Assembly: GCF_050947875.1 (NCBI RefSeq) | Contig: NW_027460335.1 | Span: 8,199,928 to 8,263,927 of the forward strand | Source of the DNA: Dermacentor variabilis | Lineage: Eukaryota > Arthropoda > Arachnida > Ixodida > Ixodidae | Reading direction: 5' to 3' | Length of the DNA: 64,000 nucleotides | In this document: positions 1-11,739 of the stretch, in pieces | Layout: each line of letters begins with the position of its first letter | Numbering within the stretch: the first letter of the stretch is position 1 | Position numbers and translations under genes: made by a program | Notes under the pieces: model-generated | Seen by the model: only the letters and a program-made list of their open reading frames with translations | Databases searched by the model: none | What the model was told of the DNA's origin: nothing

Positions 1-2210
1 TTTCAATTAAGATATATTTGAGAGTTATCTCTCGTCATCTATGCTTCTAGTCTCTGTCTTTGTCACTTCATGTTTATCTCCAAGAATATGTTTGACAACA
101 ATATACGGGAGTCACAGCGTAACCTAGTCCATGCACCTTTGGAAAGTTTGCTCCACATTCTACAAAACTAATATAGGCTTAATGGAGTAGTGATTGTTTT
201 CTTTTGCATGTCACTCGGTAGCCAAGTAAGTTGGTGGTACGCGCTCGTCAAATGGATCTTGCTCGATACTTTGCTTCCTGCGACAGCGGCGCTGGAGCCA
301 TCTGTGTGGGCAAGAGGATATTGATCCGGATTAGAGAAGGGATTCAAAGCTCTGTAATCAACACATGGCCGACAATCCCACTGTCCTACTTTGAACCGGA
401 TCGAAAGGTGAGGACCATTTTCTGGATGAAGGACGGATAACGCCGAGATTAAGCACGTGTTCGAACTTGCGGTGGGCGACTTCATAAGTTCGTCCGGCGA
501 GCCTTCGTAGCCGGGCTACAAAATGCTGTGCTGTGGCGGAGCTATGTGGCTCACCTTGTGCTTCACGCACAGCGCACAGTTTCGGGATTTTATAAGTTGC
601 GTGTACTCGGCAAATTTCTCGCCGTATGTTGAGATCGGCAGAAATATACGTATAGCAGATGAGGTGAAGTTGGATATCACGCCATGTACTTCAAGGGATG
701 TGACGTGATCCTCTAGGCGCCGACCCGGAACAGTCAAATCTACGTTGTAATGGTTGAAGAAGTCTGCTCCAAGTAGGGAGAGGTGACGTCGGCAATCACA
801 AACAATCATCTGTGTGAGAGCCGGAGTCCAACGTCTAGCTTTCTTGACTGGTCCCCATAGACGCGATAGCAGTTTTGTTCCCTGCATGCACGTTGGGTGT
901 GGACTTGCCGCGTTGGCGATATGCGGCCGTAGCGGGAACGATAAACAGCTCGGCTAAGGTGTCGACGAGGAGGTGAGTGCCGCTGATGCGATCGAATATA
1001 AAGAATATACGGCTTGCACGAGGGCCCATGTCGTATGGTGCTTTACCCGCAGGCCGGTGGATTTCTTGTCCATGAACAGGGCTGGGTGCAACGACTTGCT
1101 TGTTCGCCAAAGCGAAATTGGTACCAGCACAACTGCCACAGCGAGTCGATAGGTGCGCTGCAAGACTATGGAGGTGAGCGGTTGTGCCAAAATTGGTCGC
1201 CAGCGTTGCCACCCGACATCAGCTTCTCCAGTGCACTGGTAAGGTGGCTGAAGGTTTCCTCCAGCAGCCAGAGTCGGTCTCCTGGCTCCGCGACTCTCGC
1301 AGGGGCGGTAGGTATCTGTGCCGCAAACAAGTAGCCAAATACGCTATCATAGAGTGCAGCTAGCCGATCGAGACTCATTGTCACGAAACCCGCCAGTAAA
1401 ATGCTTGCTGAATGTGGGAGGCGTTGCAAGAACACCTGACGCAAAACTGGAAGGTTTCCCTTTTTTGTAATGTGCTCATCCACTAACTGACGCAACCGGT
1501 GCAGCAGTTGTGATGGTCATTGTTCGCCGAGTTCCTCGGAGGCGAACTGTTATAGCTTTAACTGTTGCGATGGCTGGATGCGCTGGAGGACTGTGCGTTT
1601 CAGGTCATCGTATGCTGTGGCCGAAGGTGTACGCGCTAACAATTCCTCTGTGGCATCGGCGATCTCGTAGGGTAGGGCGGCTAATACGAGCATGTACTTT
1701 GCTTTCCGCGTAGTGAAGCGCCAAAGTTAAAAACGAGCGTGTACTTGCATATACGAACCTCGAGGATTCATGGGCCAAAAGCTCTGAAGCTGAAACTATG
1801 CGGCGACGACAGGAGTCAAATTTGTGACGTCGTTTCTGTCAGCAGGAGCATGAGCGGCGTCGTCCATGGCTAGTGTTCGAAAAGGCCTTACATATTCTCA
1901 GTCGCCTATGTCGGGACCTCAGTTTGGCGGAAGCAAGGAATTTACGTTGTGACAGCTTGAGAATGGATAGTCGACTAGATTTATTGGAAATTAAAAGCAG
2001 GTTTGCCGAGTGGCTATGCTTGCGCCCCAGTCGGGCCGCCACTTCGCTTACAGGAAAGACCTAGGGGCAGTGACCCCCAAATCGAGGCACCGCACAGGGA
2101 CGGACGGTAGCTACAAGTACCTCGGTCAATTACGAGACAACTGCTACGTTACGGCTCACCTTTATTTGAGGAAGTGTGTCACCCACTGTAGACCCCTCAA
2201 CTCATGATGA
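1..2210 (-). mobile_element. Decayed Ty3/Gypsy element (CsRn1-like), copy G1a, cut by window start
   Basis: Read on the minus strand, this runs leader/LTR-like sequence (about 1,870-2,210), gag (about 1,170-1,870), retropepsin (516-1,190) and the start of reverse transcriptase (1-570). A CHCC-type gag motif beginning CWYQ and ending CTQPC is readable near 1,080-1,140. The protease motif is VDTLAEL where VDTGAE is expected, so the catalytic glycine is lost. The RT part shows CVDYRALN and SKIHLTSAYHQL, clear Ty3/Gypsy motifs. All parts are broken by stops and frameshifts. The CHCC gag finger and protein style suggest the CsRn1 clade; that is inference. A closer-to-complete relative lies at 24,000-28,330. 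Confidence 0.75.
516..1190 (-). pseudogene. Gypsy retropepsin remnant (G1a)
   Basis: Minus-strand fragments spell an aspartic-protease core: SRIFFIFDR, then VDTLAEL in place of VDTGAE, then further down LGADFFNHYNVDL, the second conserved retropepsin block. The G to L change in the active-site triad and the frame changes near 840-890 show a dead gene. It lies between gag and RT as in Ty3/Gypsy pol. Confidence 0.65.
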
Positions 2211-2690
2211 CGAGTATTCATTGAGATGCAAGACGAAATGCACAAATAACGGTAAGAGTATTTATTTAGGTTTTAATTATCCTACGCCATTCTCGCTACT
2301 CACGAATCCCTAATATCATCAGTATTTAAAGTCTACGTATCATCTACTGATGCTAATAAAACACGCATATCGCCTGTTTCTGCGCTACTACTCGTAGTCG
2401 CAGTGTTGAGAAGTATCGCTAAAGTAAAGTTCAATATAGGAAAACGTTTTGATAAAGGATAAGCCTCGAGACGCACTAAACCTAATGCGGAATTACGTCC
2501 AAAGCTAGAAAGACGCAAGAAATTGTCACTCCCTTGTTTCGATGCCAGAATGCCAAACCTGAATTTCGGACCACGCGCATAGCGCACGCAGCAGTTGCGT
2601 ATGGCGGCAGGGGCCAATGTAGAAATCAGCCGTCGCGCTAATGTACTCCAGTCGCTTCGTTTCGGATCTGTTTCGCTTTTCATTGCTGTC
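2210..2690. repeat. Repeat shared with 29,660-30,150
   Basis: No gene is seen. The sequence aligns by eye with 29,660-30,150, sharing the words GATGACGAGTAT, GACGAAATGCACAAATAA and TATCCTACGCC. It follows the G1a leader in both places, so the two are copies of one composite repeat. Confidence 0.55.
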
Positions 2691-3029
2691 TTTGCCAGCT
2701 GCGTCGAACAATGAATAAAGCACGCCGCTAACGAAGCAGAACTTGCGCAAATCACGCTCGCGCAGCTTATCGGCGCAAGCACGTCTTCAGATGTGTAGAC
2801 AGTCGACAATCGGCCGCGTCGCTACATGTGGGTGAACACCAGGCTGCATGCTTTTATCTCTTGCTGCAAAATCTTATAGTGGTGTTGGTTGTAACATTTT
2901 TCAATTAGCTAGCTATAGAACTCAGCTGCAGTGCGTCAAGTGGGGTTGATTTCCGTTTTCACAAAGAAGAAAAAGCGAGAGGCGATGCGAGACGAATGCA
3001 AACATAAATACCTTTTTTCGTGCGCTTGG

Positions 3030-3112
3030 CTTCCCCGCAGTCGTGGCCGAGTGTTACGGGCGCCAACCACGGCTGCAGTAGGTGGCCAGTTCGAAACCCA
3101 CCACACCCACCC
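3030..3112 (+). repeat. tRNA-Ser/Leu-like sequence, possible SINE head
   Basis: An A-box-like GTGGCCGAGTG (from 3,042) and a B-box-like GTTCGAAACCC (from 3,089) are spaced as in a class II tRNA. The same pair occurs at about 17,525-17,585 and 30,500-30,570. No good acceptor stem is evident, so this is a tRNA-derived repeat and not a tRNA gene. Confidence 0.35.
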
Positions 3113-3541
3113 ACAATGAAAAAAACGAAAGTAGGTGCAGACGCTCCCGAACCCGGTACTTGTAGGTGTGTATCGCCAGGGGGAGTGCACCCCACCGCCG
3201 AATGTCCTGCAGGGCACGTAGTTTCAAACTGTAACCCGTAAGGGTGGTTATGTTCGCTGGTCGTAATGCGGACACAGCTGCCTTCGTCACTATGACGGAG
3301 ATTGTGTAGCGCTCGGCTATTTGCTTATCGCAGGCTAGCATTTCCGGGAGCTCTTCTTTTTTTCTGTTCTGCTGACAATCTAGTATTCTGCAGCAGTAAT
3401 TCTATTTCAGAAATGTGGCCGGAGACACGTAACAAGGATATGCATATGCAAAAATATAAATTGCTGAATAAAGGTTTTGGCTTTAGTGCATAGACATTAG
3501 CTGTAGTATTGATTTCTAGATCCAGGTGCAATTGCAATATT

Positions 3542-3772
3542 ACCCGCCGTGGTTGCTCAGTGGCTATGGTGTTGGGCTGCTGAGCACGAGGTCGCGGGAT
3601 TGAATCCCGGCCACGGCGGCCGCATTTCGATGGGGGCGAAATGCGAAAACACCCGTGTGCTTAGATTTAGGTGCACGTTAAAGAACCCCAGGTGGTCAAA
3701 ATTTCCGGAGTCCTCCACTACGGCGTGCCTCATAATCAGAAAGTGGTTTTGGCACGTAAAACCCCAAATATT
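3542..3772 (+). mobile_element. Ruka-like tick SINE, copy 1
   Basis: A tRNA-derived head (CCGCCGTGGTTGCTCAGTGG, then GGGATTGAATCCCGGCCACG) is followed by a body with CGTTAAAGAACCCCAGGTGG and a tail ending in AAACCCCAAATATT. It is flanked by an 11-bp target-site duplication, ATTGCAATATT, at 3,531-3,541 and 3,773-3,783. The D2 repeat carries the unoccupied site at 18,010-18,020, which confirms the boundaries. The second copy at 49,191-49,431 is nearly identical, so the family was active recently compared with the diverged host repeat. Confidence 0.9.
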
Positions 3773-4109
3773 ATTGCAATATTCAAGTACAAGTGAAATA
3801 TTTGTCCTTTCTTGCGCCCCTTCCTGCAAACCGATTGTTTGAGGTCAAGTGATCTGACCCGCAGTGCGGGAAAATTGTTTGTGTGCCCTCCTCATGCCTC
3901 AGTGGAAAGCCGTAAACACAAGGGCATCACAGTAGTGCTTCAGCCCCTCCTCACAAACGACATCGCGTCTACTCAGGCGCTCAGTGACAGGCGGCATATA
4001 CGCCTTAGTCATGCAATTACCAAGGGATAGGTGCTCAGCCACGCTGTCCGACTTATCATAGTTTGATTGTTCTTTTCTTTAAAGAGAAACGAGGAATGTG
4101 GTGGGTGCG

Positions 4110-4560
4110 CGGCAGCATACGTGTTCTTCGAGAAAGAAATCGCCGACAGTTCAAAAGTCGTCGCGTCGAAAAGTCGCTAAAGAGCACGTCTGAAAGAAAG
4201 AGCACTGACTTGGGAAGTTCCTTACAGCCTCGACGAGTTACCTTAGGGTCTGATGAGCCTTGTTCAAGGGCTCATCCTGCTGCGTAGAGAGCACAAGTTC
4301 AGAGTGATCGTAGTGAAAAACGGCATTTCTGCGAGTGAGAAAGTGCCAGCCAAGTATGATATCGTCAGAGCAGCACGCAAGAGTGATAAATAGTGTACAG
4401 ATTGTGCCCAATATTGACTCTGTCAGGACAGGCATTTCGAGGTGGAACAGGTTCAACATTCGGCGTGTGCATGACGGCCTACTAAGTGAACGGAAGTTGT
4501 GTCGCTTAGAAGCATACGACAGTTATGGCGACAGCCTTTTGTCGTCATAGCTACCTTCTC
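4110..4560 (-). pseudogene. Gypsy retropepsin/pol-boundary relic, copy 1
   Basis: On the minus strand the fragment reads GTICTLFITL, then CCSDDIILGWHFLTRRNA. This matches the C-terminal half of a Ty3/Gypsy protease (consensus style CSHDIILGWDFLS). Related fragments lie at 18,270-18,760 and 28,340-28,750. No RT or gag continues from it, so it is an isolated fragment. Confidence 0.6.
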
Positions 4561-5029
4561 GCTGCTCAAATTCATTCCACTCTGATCTAGAAATGACGGC
4601 TAAACGTCCATGTGCGATATCGTGCATGCCGGCACCTATGTATTCTTAACTGCGTTTATTTTTACTGCACACATAATCCCACTACAATCACGAAGGCATG
4701 TAGAAGTAAAATTTCTGTCCCAGCCTTCGTGACTTGTCCTTTTCCATTCTTCCTTCGTGCGTTTTCTTTTTTTATGCCTAAGTTTCACTTATCAGGAATG
4801 CAAGACCAACTCGCCAAATATTTAAACCTCGTCGGCTACAAACAACATTATAATTCAAATTTTTTCTCTTTAAAGCTAATTACATATCTTTGAACGCTTG
4901 TTTCAAACCTGTGAACAAGTCGCCTGATGAGTTGGTCACTTGCTTTCGTCTGTGCATTTCACCGTGGTGATTGGGGATGATGATCTGAGCAAGACGTACC
5001 ATTTTCCGCCCATAGAAACAAGCCGCAAT

Positions 5030-5130
5030 CTGTTGTGTAGTTACTTTTAGGTAACTGTTAGAGAACCTCAGCTAGGTAAAATATTTCCGCAAGAGCACTC
5101 TATGGCGTGCCTCATGATCATATCATATTT
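5030..5130 (+). repeat. Old, diverged Ruka-like SINE tail
   Basis: The stretch with TTAGAGAACCTCAGCTAGGT, then TATGGCGTGCCTCATGATCA, resembles the body of the Ruka-like SINE. The same fossil lies at about 19,318-19,415 in the paralogous repeat, so it predates the duplication. Confidence 0.5.
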
Positions 5131-5545
5131 CTGGGAAGAACACACAAGAATTTTTTCTAATTTAGTTTTCATTTCTGCCCTGATCGCCACAGTAACTATT
5201 CATCCTGCTTATTGCGACCAACTGTAATGAGGGTCAATTTGCCATTTCATTCTGAAATTCGAAACCGTATGCAACGATAAGAACAAGTATTCTACCTATA
5301 AACATGCATCAGCAAACACGCGAGAACATTCAAAAGAATTACAAGAAGGAAAACACAGAAAGCCTTTGCGCTTGTCGAAGTATCTGATATGTGTCCCGCC
5401 TGTTCCTTTCGTCGTCCACGTGCTTCTGTGCTACGATGTAAATAATGCCGTACCAAGTGGCCCACTATTATCTACTTTCCTACATATAGTGTGGCATTTC
5501 TTATCCTATGAACCAACCTAGGTCGCAGTATTAGGTGTGCCATTG

Positions 5546-6090
5546 AAAAATTAGAGTACGCTTAAGCTTCGCCTTCAAGCATCTAACGCGATAGCGTTAC
5601 GGAGGGTATTCGGGCATCCTCGCACCGCTTCGCGCACGGCCCCAATGTGCTCAAACGAGACGAAGGGGAGAAGCCAGCGAGTGGCGCGTCACCTGTTGGG
5701 GCAACGCCGTACATTGCGAGGAGGGGGTCTTTTGTGTTTGTCACAAGATGGCTCTGTGTGTGCTCCAAGCGCAGAAGAAATGTTGCGGAAACGTACTTCG
5801 CTACCCGTTTAACTGCGACTTCTGTAAATTACATGCTCATAATTACCGATTACATGCTCATAAACGCCGCATTCACTAGAGGCACTTTTCTCCCGTTTTG
5901 AACCATCGAATTCACGGCTGAGTGGGAGCGTCTCCGTCTCACACACAGAGGACCGTGGTTCGATTCCCACCCAGCCCATTTTGCTAGTTGTTCTTATTTT
6001 TGAATTGCCCTACGGGATTTCTCGCTCAGGACCAACACCGCCGACACCGGCTTTTCTGCGACACGAGCTCTTTAACGCTATCGCGTTAAA
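5546..6090 (+). mobile_element. Insertion with inverted 16-bp ends and an internal tRNA-like unit
   Basis: This segment is absent from the paralog at about 19,880-19,900. It carries TAACGCGATAGCGTTA at 5,584-5,599 and its reverse complement at 6,073-6,088. Inside, at 5,915-5,978, is a tRNA-like stretch (GGCTGAGTGGGAGCGTCTCC, then GGTTCGATTCCCACCCAGCC) with A- and B-box-like sequences. No transposase is encoded. It could be a non-autonomous DNA element (MITE) or a SINE with palindromic flanks. Exact insertion boundaries are uncertain. Confidence 0.6.
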
Positions 6091-7900
6091 ATGCAAATAT
6101 TCAACGTGAACTGTTAAGAGTACAAACGCACTGTGAATGCTTCAGCAAGGCGCAGCAAGGTAAAAAAAATTGTTTCTTCGCGGATCAGAAAACACGTTTG
6201 TTTTTCATCGTTTCTTATGTCAAAGCTTGCTGTATAACATAGCCTCAAGGCTATATGGAGGTACAAATTGTGCAACAAGCATGAATTAAATATGTGAGTA
6301 ATAACTCGTTTATTGGTACTAGCAGAAGCCACCCAAGGAAGTATATACACATCTATAAATATCAATGAATAAATAATCTTCCCATGAAAGAGAAAATACT
6401 CCTTACATTTCCAGGTGTCTGCTTGAGGCACGTTTGTGTTATTCATTTATTTTTAAATATTTTGATGTAGGAAGACCTTCAATGGAACCTAGGAAAGCTT
6501 TAACTTAGGTGGAAACTTAGGTTACATTATAGGAAAGTAAGATGATTTAAGCGAAGGAAAAAGAATCTAGTTACAAAAGCATCATTCCCACAACGCAATA
6601 GCAAGGAACATCATTACATTCAATACAAGAAAGTAATATTGCAATGACAGCACAGAGAGAAATTAAGCTCCCAAAGATAATAGTGTTTTTGCATACGAAT
6701 ATCAGTTCACAAGAATGTTAGTGCACAAACGAGAAAATAGACATTCCAGTTGTTCAGTCACTTCAACTCAAACGTCAAAAAAGAAAAGAGACAAGAAACC
6801 CGATGTTCACCCGAATGGTGACGCATTGTGTATCATCTTCTGGCGTTATACAGGCCAGAACCCTGATAAGATGATTCGTGCCATGTTGAAGGAATCCGGA
6901 TTAACTTCCGGAGTATTTAGACGTCACTATTTTCATGGACCAAATCGTCCCACTTACAGCCACTAGCCTTCCCTGTGGTCGCAACGTTGACTATCTCCGC
7001 AACTCTCCTGGTGACGGGACACATCTGCTGTTGCGCATGCGACCGCTGTCGCGATTTCATATTCCTATGTCATCCTGCAACTGCTTGCAGCAAATGGCAT
7101 TCACCAATCCTGCTATTAATCGTGGCTTACAACATCGGCTGCACTACAGGGATGCGGCAACAAGTCCATAAATGTATAAAATGTCACATATACTTTTTGG
7201 TAAACAAGATCACTAAGCTTTTCCACGATCCCTAGCCTCACTCAATAACAGGCCTTCACGACCTCGACCAAAGTTTTCGTCTTTTAGAAGTGCTTGCTTA
7301 GCGTAATAGCTTTTCCCGTGAAGCTGACAGACCAGTTGCCCAGAAGTATAATGAAACAGCCTCAGATGGAAATTGCTAAAGGTGCTGTCTGTTTAGGCGT
7401 ATTGCACCACGTTGGTAGCTATGATACAATCTGCAGTGAATAGTGCGGTCTGTAGTAAGCGAAAGCTAGCAGCTTGATCTGTAGAGCTGTCGACAAAATT
7501 TCCCAACAAGGCTTTGACGTCATCCTGTGAAGTGTTTTCTCAACAGTTCACTCAATGCGACAACCTAACCAACATCATTTGTTATGGTTTCGAAACCGAA
7601 TTCCTGGAGTCCACTGCCTTGCGATGGTCCAACTTCTGAGATTGGTCCAACTCGTGTAACGTTGGACCAACTTCGACATTTAGACAGAAATTTCTGCCCG
7701 GTGCTGGGTGCACTACACAGACCAGATAACGCCACCCGACGTTATTCAGTCTACGCATTATAGACGGCATCAAAAAGCTTAATCAAATGGTCGTACTGGG
7801 TTTTCCACACAGGTCCCTGACCTTTTGTGCATTAATGTAGTAAACCAGGAATTGTTGCCTACAGGCTGGAGACATTTGGGCGCGCTAGAAAATGAGGAGA
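6091..7900. repeat. Non-coding part of large repeat D1
   Basis: No gene is seen. The sequence is collinear with 19,895-21,590 and AT-rich. Near its right end (about 7,560-7,760) is a block also found at 21,360-21,590 and, inverted, at about 29,160-29,290. Confidence 0.55.
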
Positions 7901-8253
7901 ATATGTTTCCCAGCGTTTTCCCACCACGTACCTGTACAACTAAAACGCTGCCAGCAAAACCGCCGTTTTATTTTGCATTACGGAAAATGTAGGGCTAAAA
8001 GTACCACTCAAAGTGTACATTGTTGCGGTGCGCTTGGCCAGGACGGTTTTCGCAAGACGTAGAGGAAGTGGTATACTGTATACTGGAGCTGTAGGGTTTG
8101 TACCAGCCTGCGCGCTTGCCACGGACTTTTTCCTGTGTAAATAGTTTTACATATGTTTATGCGTCGGGCTTCCTCTTCGTAACATTTGTTTGAGTTGCGG
8201 GGTAACGACTGATAGCGGAGCTTCGCAGGGGCCGCCACTTCGGTTCTTTACCG

Positions 8254-9586
8254 GTGTCGAAGGATACTGTGCATGGCTCTGCAACGCCCGCACCCCCCCC
8301 ACTCACACGTGCGCGTGATCCCCGAGCCTTCTGTGGCACCGACGGATCCGACGTCGATGACTGGCTCGAGATGCATGACCGGGAGAGCAGTCGCAACAAA
8401 TGGGGTCCCACAGTGATGCTGGCGAATATAATTTTTTACTTGCTGGAACGGAGCGACTGTGGTATCAAAATCATGAGACCGAACTGCGTGACTGGTATAG
8501 CTGCTAAGAGAAGCTGTAAGATCTCTTCAGAAAATTATTGGGTCAGATTTTCATCGCCAAGAAAGAGCTGGCATCACGACTTTAAAAGTCCACAGATGGT
8601 TACGTCGCCTATATAACGCGTCCTGGCACTCTGCCGCAAGGCTGACGTTGAAATGCCCTAGTCTGAAAATTTGGGGATGTCTTAGAGGCTTCGCTGACGA
8701 CGCTTTCAGTCTTCTGAATTGTATGAACTGTACTTTGATTAATGGCATTATCACGGTGTGCAAACGTTTCGAGATGGATAAATGCCGTCGCACCTACCAG
8801 TCTTTTGCACGCCTTCCCAATACGGCTGCAACATCGTCTTGCGAAAACCGACAGGACTCTCCTGCGCAGCAGCATCAGCAGCCTTCAGTGCAGCTGGCGA
8901 AGCTTGTGCGCCGTTAGCTGGAAGCCATTTTGTTTTGGGCTCTGTACCTACCTGTCAACGATACATGCGCTCCTATGGTCCCCATAGTTCAGGTTATTGT
9001 GTACCAACAACTCGCCAATGTCGGCTTGCAATCAGCACCATGGCCAGTTCCTAGCCGGCAGAACGTCCTTCGCTCGTGCATACCCAAAATCAATGGGTCC
9101 TTCGAGGTTCTAGCAATACGGCAGAAAGGCGAACACTGGATGACCGACCTATTTGCTTCAGTTGTCGCCATGTTGCCCATGTCGCTCGACGCTGTCTCAA
9201 CCGCGGGTCCTCGATGCCATTCTCGAACAGCCCTCGTTCAGACGGCAGTTTTCGCCATTTCCGGCCGCAAGCCGAGCCCAACCTACACGCCCCAGACTGT
9301 ACGACCACATCACGCCGTCGTTCACCGTCGCCGAGTGGTCACCAGTGCCGTCCGCCGTAAAGTGTCACCTGTCGTCCAGGTGACTACAGTCCCGTCCCCT
9401 GTCACTATCTTCCAGACGTGGGCGCGAACCTCCACAAAACTAAACGATGCAACTCACGGAGGTGACGCTTCATGGTCGACGTCTCCACCAAAGCTACTCA
9501 CCCTGCCGACCAGACGCAATATTGTTGATGTGGAAGTCGAGGGTGCATATGTTCCAGCGCCTGTTGATACTGGACCCTATGTCTAG
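8254..9586 (+). pseudogene. Gypsy gag relic with CCHC knuckle (G2)
   Basis: The gag start has RDPRAFCGTDGSDVDDWLEM, similar in style to the gag at 33,909. After several frame changes, a zinc knuckle CFSCRHVAHVARRC (C-X2-C-X4-H-X4-C) is preserved near 9,150-9,195. A protease-like PVDTGPYV follows near 9,560-9,586, ending at a stop. Expected role: capsid and nucleic-acid binding of the retrotransposon particle. It is non-functional as it stands. Confidence 0.65.
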
Positions 9587-10339
9587 ATAATAAGCAACCA
9601 TCTTCGTTGCTGCCTGAAGAATGTCCTTACACTGCCGCATGTCGTGTTATCAAGGTCGCCGAAAGAGCAACGGCTATTATGCTTCGCATGTGTACTGCCC
9701 GAGTAGCTTTTGCTGGTTTCAGCACTTCGGTTTTATTTGCTGTTCTTTTGCGGTGTTCCCATGACTTTAACTTCGGCCTCCACTTCTTGTCGCACCATTC
9801 GGCACTGACGGACTGCAGTGCTGGCATCCTCCAACTGGAGCTTCCTAATCGCTGCTGTCCTCCAAAATCAGCTGAGCATCGTTTATGTTCTGCAAACTTC
9901 GTATGGTTGTCGCCTCAAGCCACCATCTACTTACCTTTGACGTGCACCGCGTCTGTTCCTGGCGGTGACTATGTGCTGACTCCTAATGTCGATGTTCTGC
10001 TACGCACAGTTGCCGTGCCGCATACCATTCTGACTACCGCCGACAACCGCGCATTCCTTCCAACTTTAAACTTTGGTTCATGTTCGCAAGTTATCCACAA
10101 AGGCATGTCGCTCGGCAACGCTTCTCCGATCAACGATACCACCATCTCTGTATAGGATGTTCCGTGCTCTTCTGCAGCCACCTGCTGTCCGATCAGTTCC
10201 GCAGCGTCCTATCCCGGCATATTTTCAAGGATGATCGCTCATGACCTGCTTCTCTAACATGCTGCGGATATCTGTCGAGTCCCCGTGTCTTATCGCGACG
10301 TCTTTGACTGATGATCGCCCTTTGTGAGAGACTACCGTT

Positions 10340-11215
10340 GTGACTTATAAGATTAACACTGGTGATGCTATTCCTATATGCCGATGTCCCTATCGCATGG
10401 CTCACGCAGAACGCCACGTTATTCAAGCTGAAGCAGGCAACATGCTAACCAGTATTGTAACTGAGCCCTCCTCGATCTCTTGGGCATCGCCGGTTGTCTT
10501 GTTCAGGAAGAAGGATCGCAGCTGGCGATGCTGTGTCGACTGCCGTCAACTGATTAATATCAAGAAAAAGTATGTCTGCCCACTTCCGTAGATTGATGAC
10601 CTTTGCGACTGCATTCGCGGATCCATGTACATATCTTCAATGGATCTCCGATCCGGTTATGGGCAGAGTGCAGTTGATTAACTCGACCGTGAGAAGACCG
10701 CTTTCGTTAAACCACCGGGGCGCTACCATATTAAGGTTATGCCTTTCGGACTTTGCAATTTCCCAGCAACTTTCGAAAGAATGATGAACTCTCTCCTTCG
10801 GGGCTATATGTAGTCCACCTCCCTTTGTTACCCGGACGATGTCATCGTATTTTCCCCTACGCTTGATACCCACCTCAGTCGCTTGGCCGCTATCCTTGAA
10901 GAATTTAGGAAGGCTGGCCTTGAACTTAAATCCTTTAAGTGTCATTTTCTTCACCGCGAAGTCAATGTTCTTGGCTACCTTGCTAGTGCTACCGGTATAC
11001 ATCCTGATCCTGAAGAGATTCACACAGTCAAGAACTTTGCTTTACCTTGCTCAACAAAAGATGGGCGCAGCTTTGTGGGCTTGTGCTCCTATATTTATCG
11101 GTTGCTTAAAAGGTTTCCGGCTATCACACTGCCACTGACAACCCTTCTCAATAAGGACACTGCGTTCTTATGGGACCGCGAACAAGGTGATGCCATCGAT
11201 ACTAGGCCACTTTGA
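10340..11215 (+). pseudogene. Gypsy reverse transcriptase relic (G2)
   Basis: Fragments in successive frames read SSISWASPVVLFRKKDRSWR, then CVDCRQLINIKKKYVCPLP, and later a thumb/connection block (FHREVNVLGYLASATG) and KRFPAITLPLTTLLNK. These are Ty3/Gypsy RT and RNase H-linker motifs in the right order. The catalytic YxDD region near 10,830 is degraded. Confidence 0.65.
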
Positions 11216-11739
11216 TCGATCTGCACGAAGTCAAGTTCGCAATGACGGAATCGACGATACCATAGGTGCTGTCCTCGCCAAACAGCAAAATAGAGCCGAG
11301 CGCGTCCTTGCCCTACGCCAGACGCCTCTTGTCCCCTTGACAGTGCATTTTTTCTATCACCCAACGCGAGTGCCTAGCGCCTGGTGTGGACAGTGGATAA
11401 ATTTCGGCCTTACTTGTTTGGACGGCCATTTTCTGTCATCACGGGACACCATTCCTTGTTCCGGCTATCGTCACTGAAAGCCGAGACTGACTGCCTTGGT
11501 CACTGGACAATCAGACTTCAGGACTATTCTTTCGTTGTGATGTAGAAGTCCGACCACTTACATCTGAACACCGACTGCTTGTTTCGTCATCCCGTGGATC
11601 CTTCTTACCACGGCGAGCAGGATGCCGACACTTGCCTTCTGGCATTTTCTGACTTCCGCAACATTGTTACTGAGCAGTGAACAGACAACTCTCTCCGGTC
11701 GACCATTAAGCGTTTAGCTTCTGGACAATCAGATCGCTC

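Larger units (their letters stand above)
2690..8900 (+). repeat. Large direct repeat, copy D1
   Basis: About 6.2 kb matching 17,177-22,840 in the same order and orientation, diverged and with many indels. The first 650 bp match 30,150-30,790 as well. Size differences are explained by insertions in D1 only: a SINE at 3,542-3,772 and an inverted-end insertion at about 5,546-6,090. D2 has an extra (ATTT)n expansion and a longer (AT)n. The repeat contains a minus-strand protease relic, long non-coding stretches and, at its right end, the LTR/leader and gag of a plus-strand Gypsy element. Confidence 0.7.

Noticed and set aside
3543..3620. SINE head as a genuine tRNA gene
   Set aside because: It folds partly like a tRNA but is embedded in the SINE in both copies, with target-site duplications around the whole unit.
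3549..3842. Open frames across the SINE, and the equivalent at 49,140-49,415
   Set aside because: They are translations of the SINE and repeat in both copies with different flanks; non-coding RNA-derived sequence.
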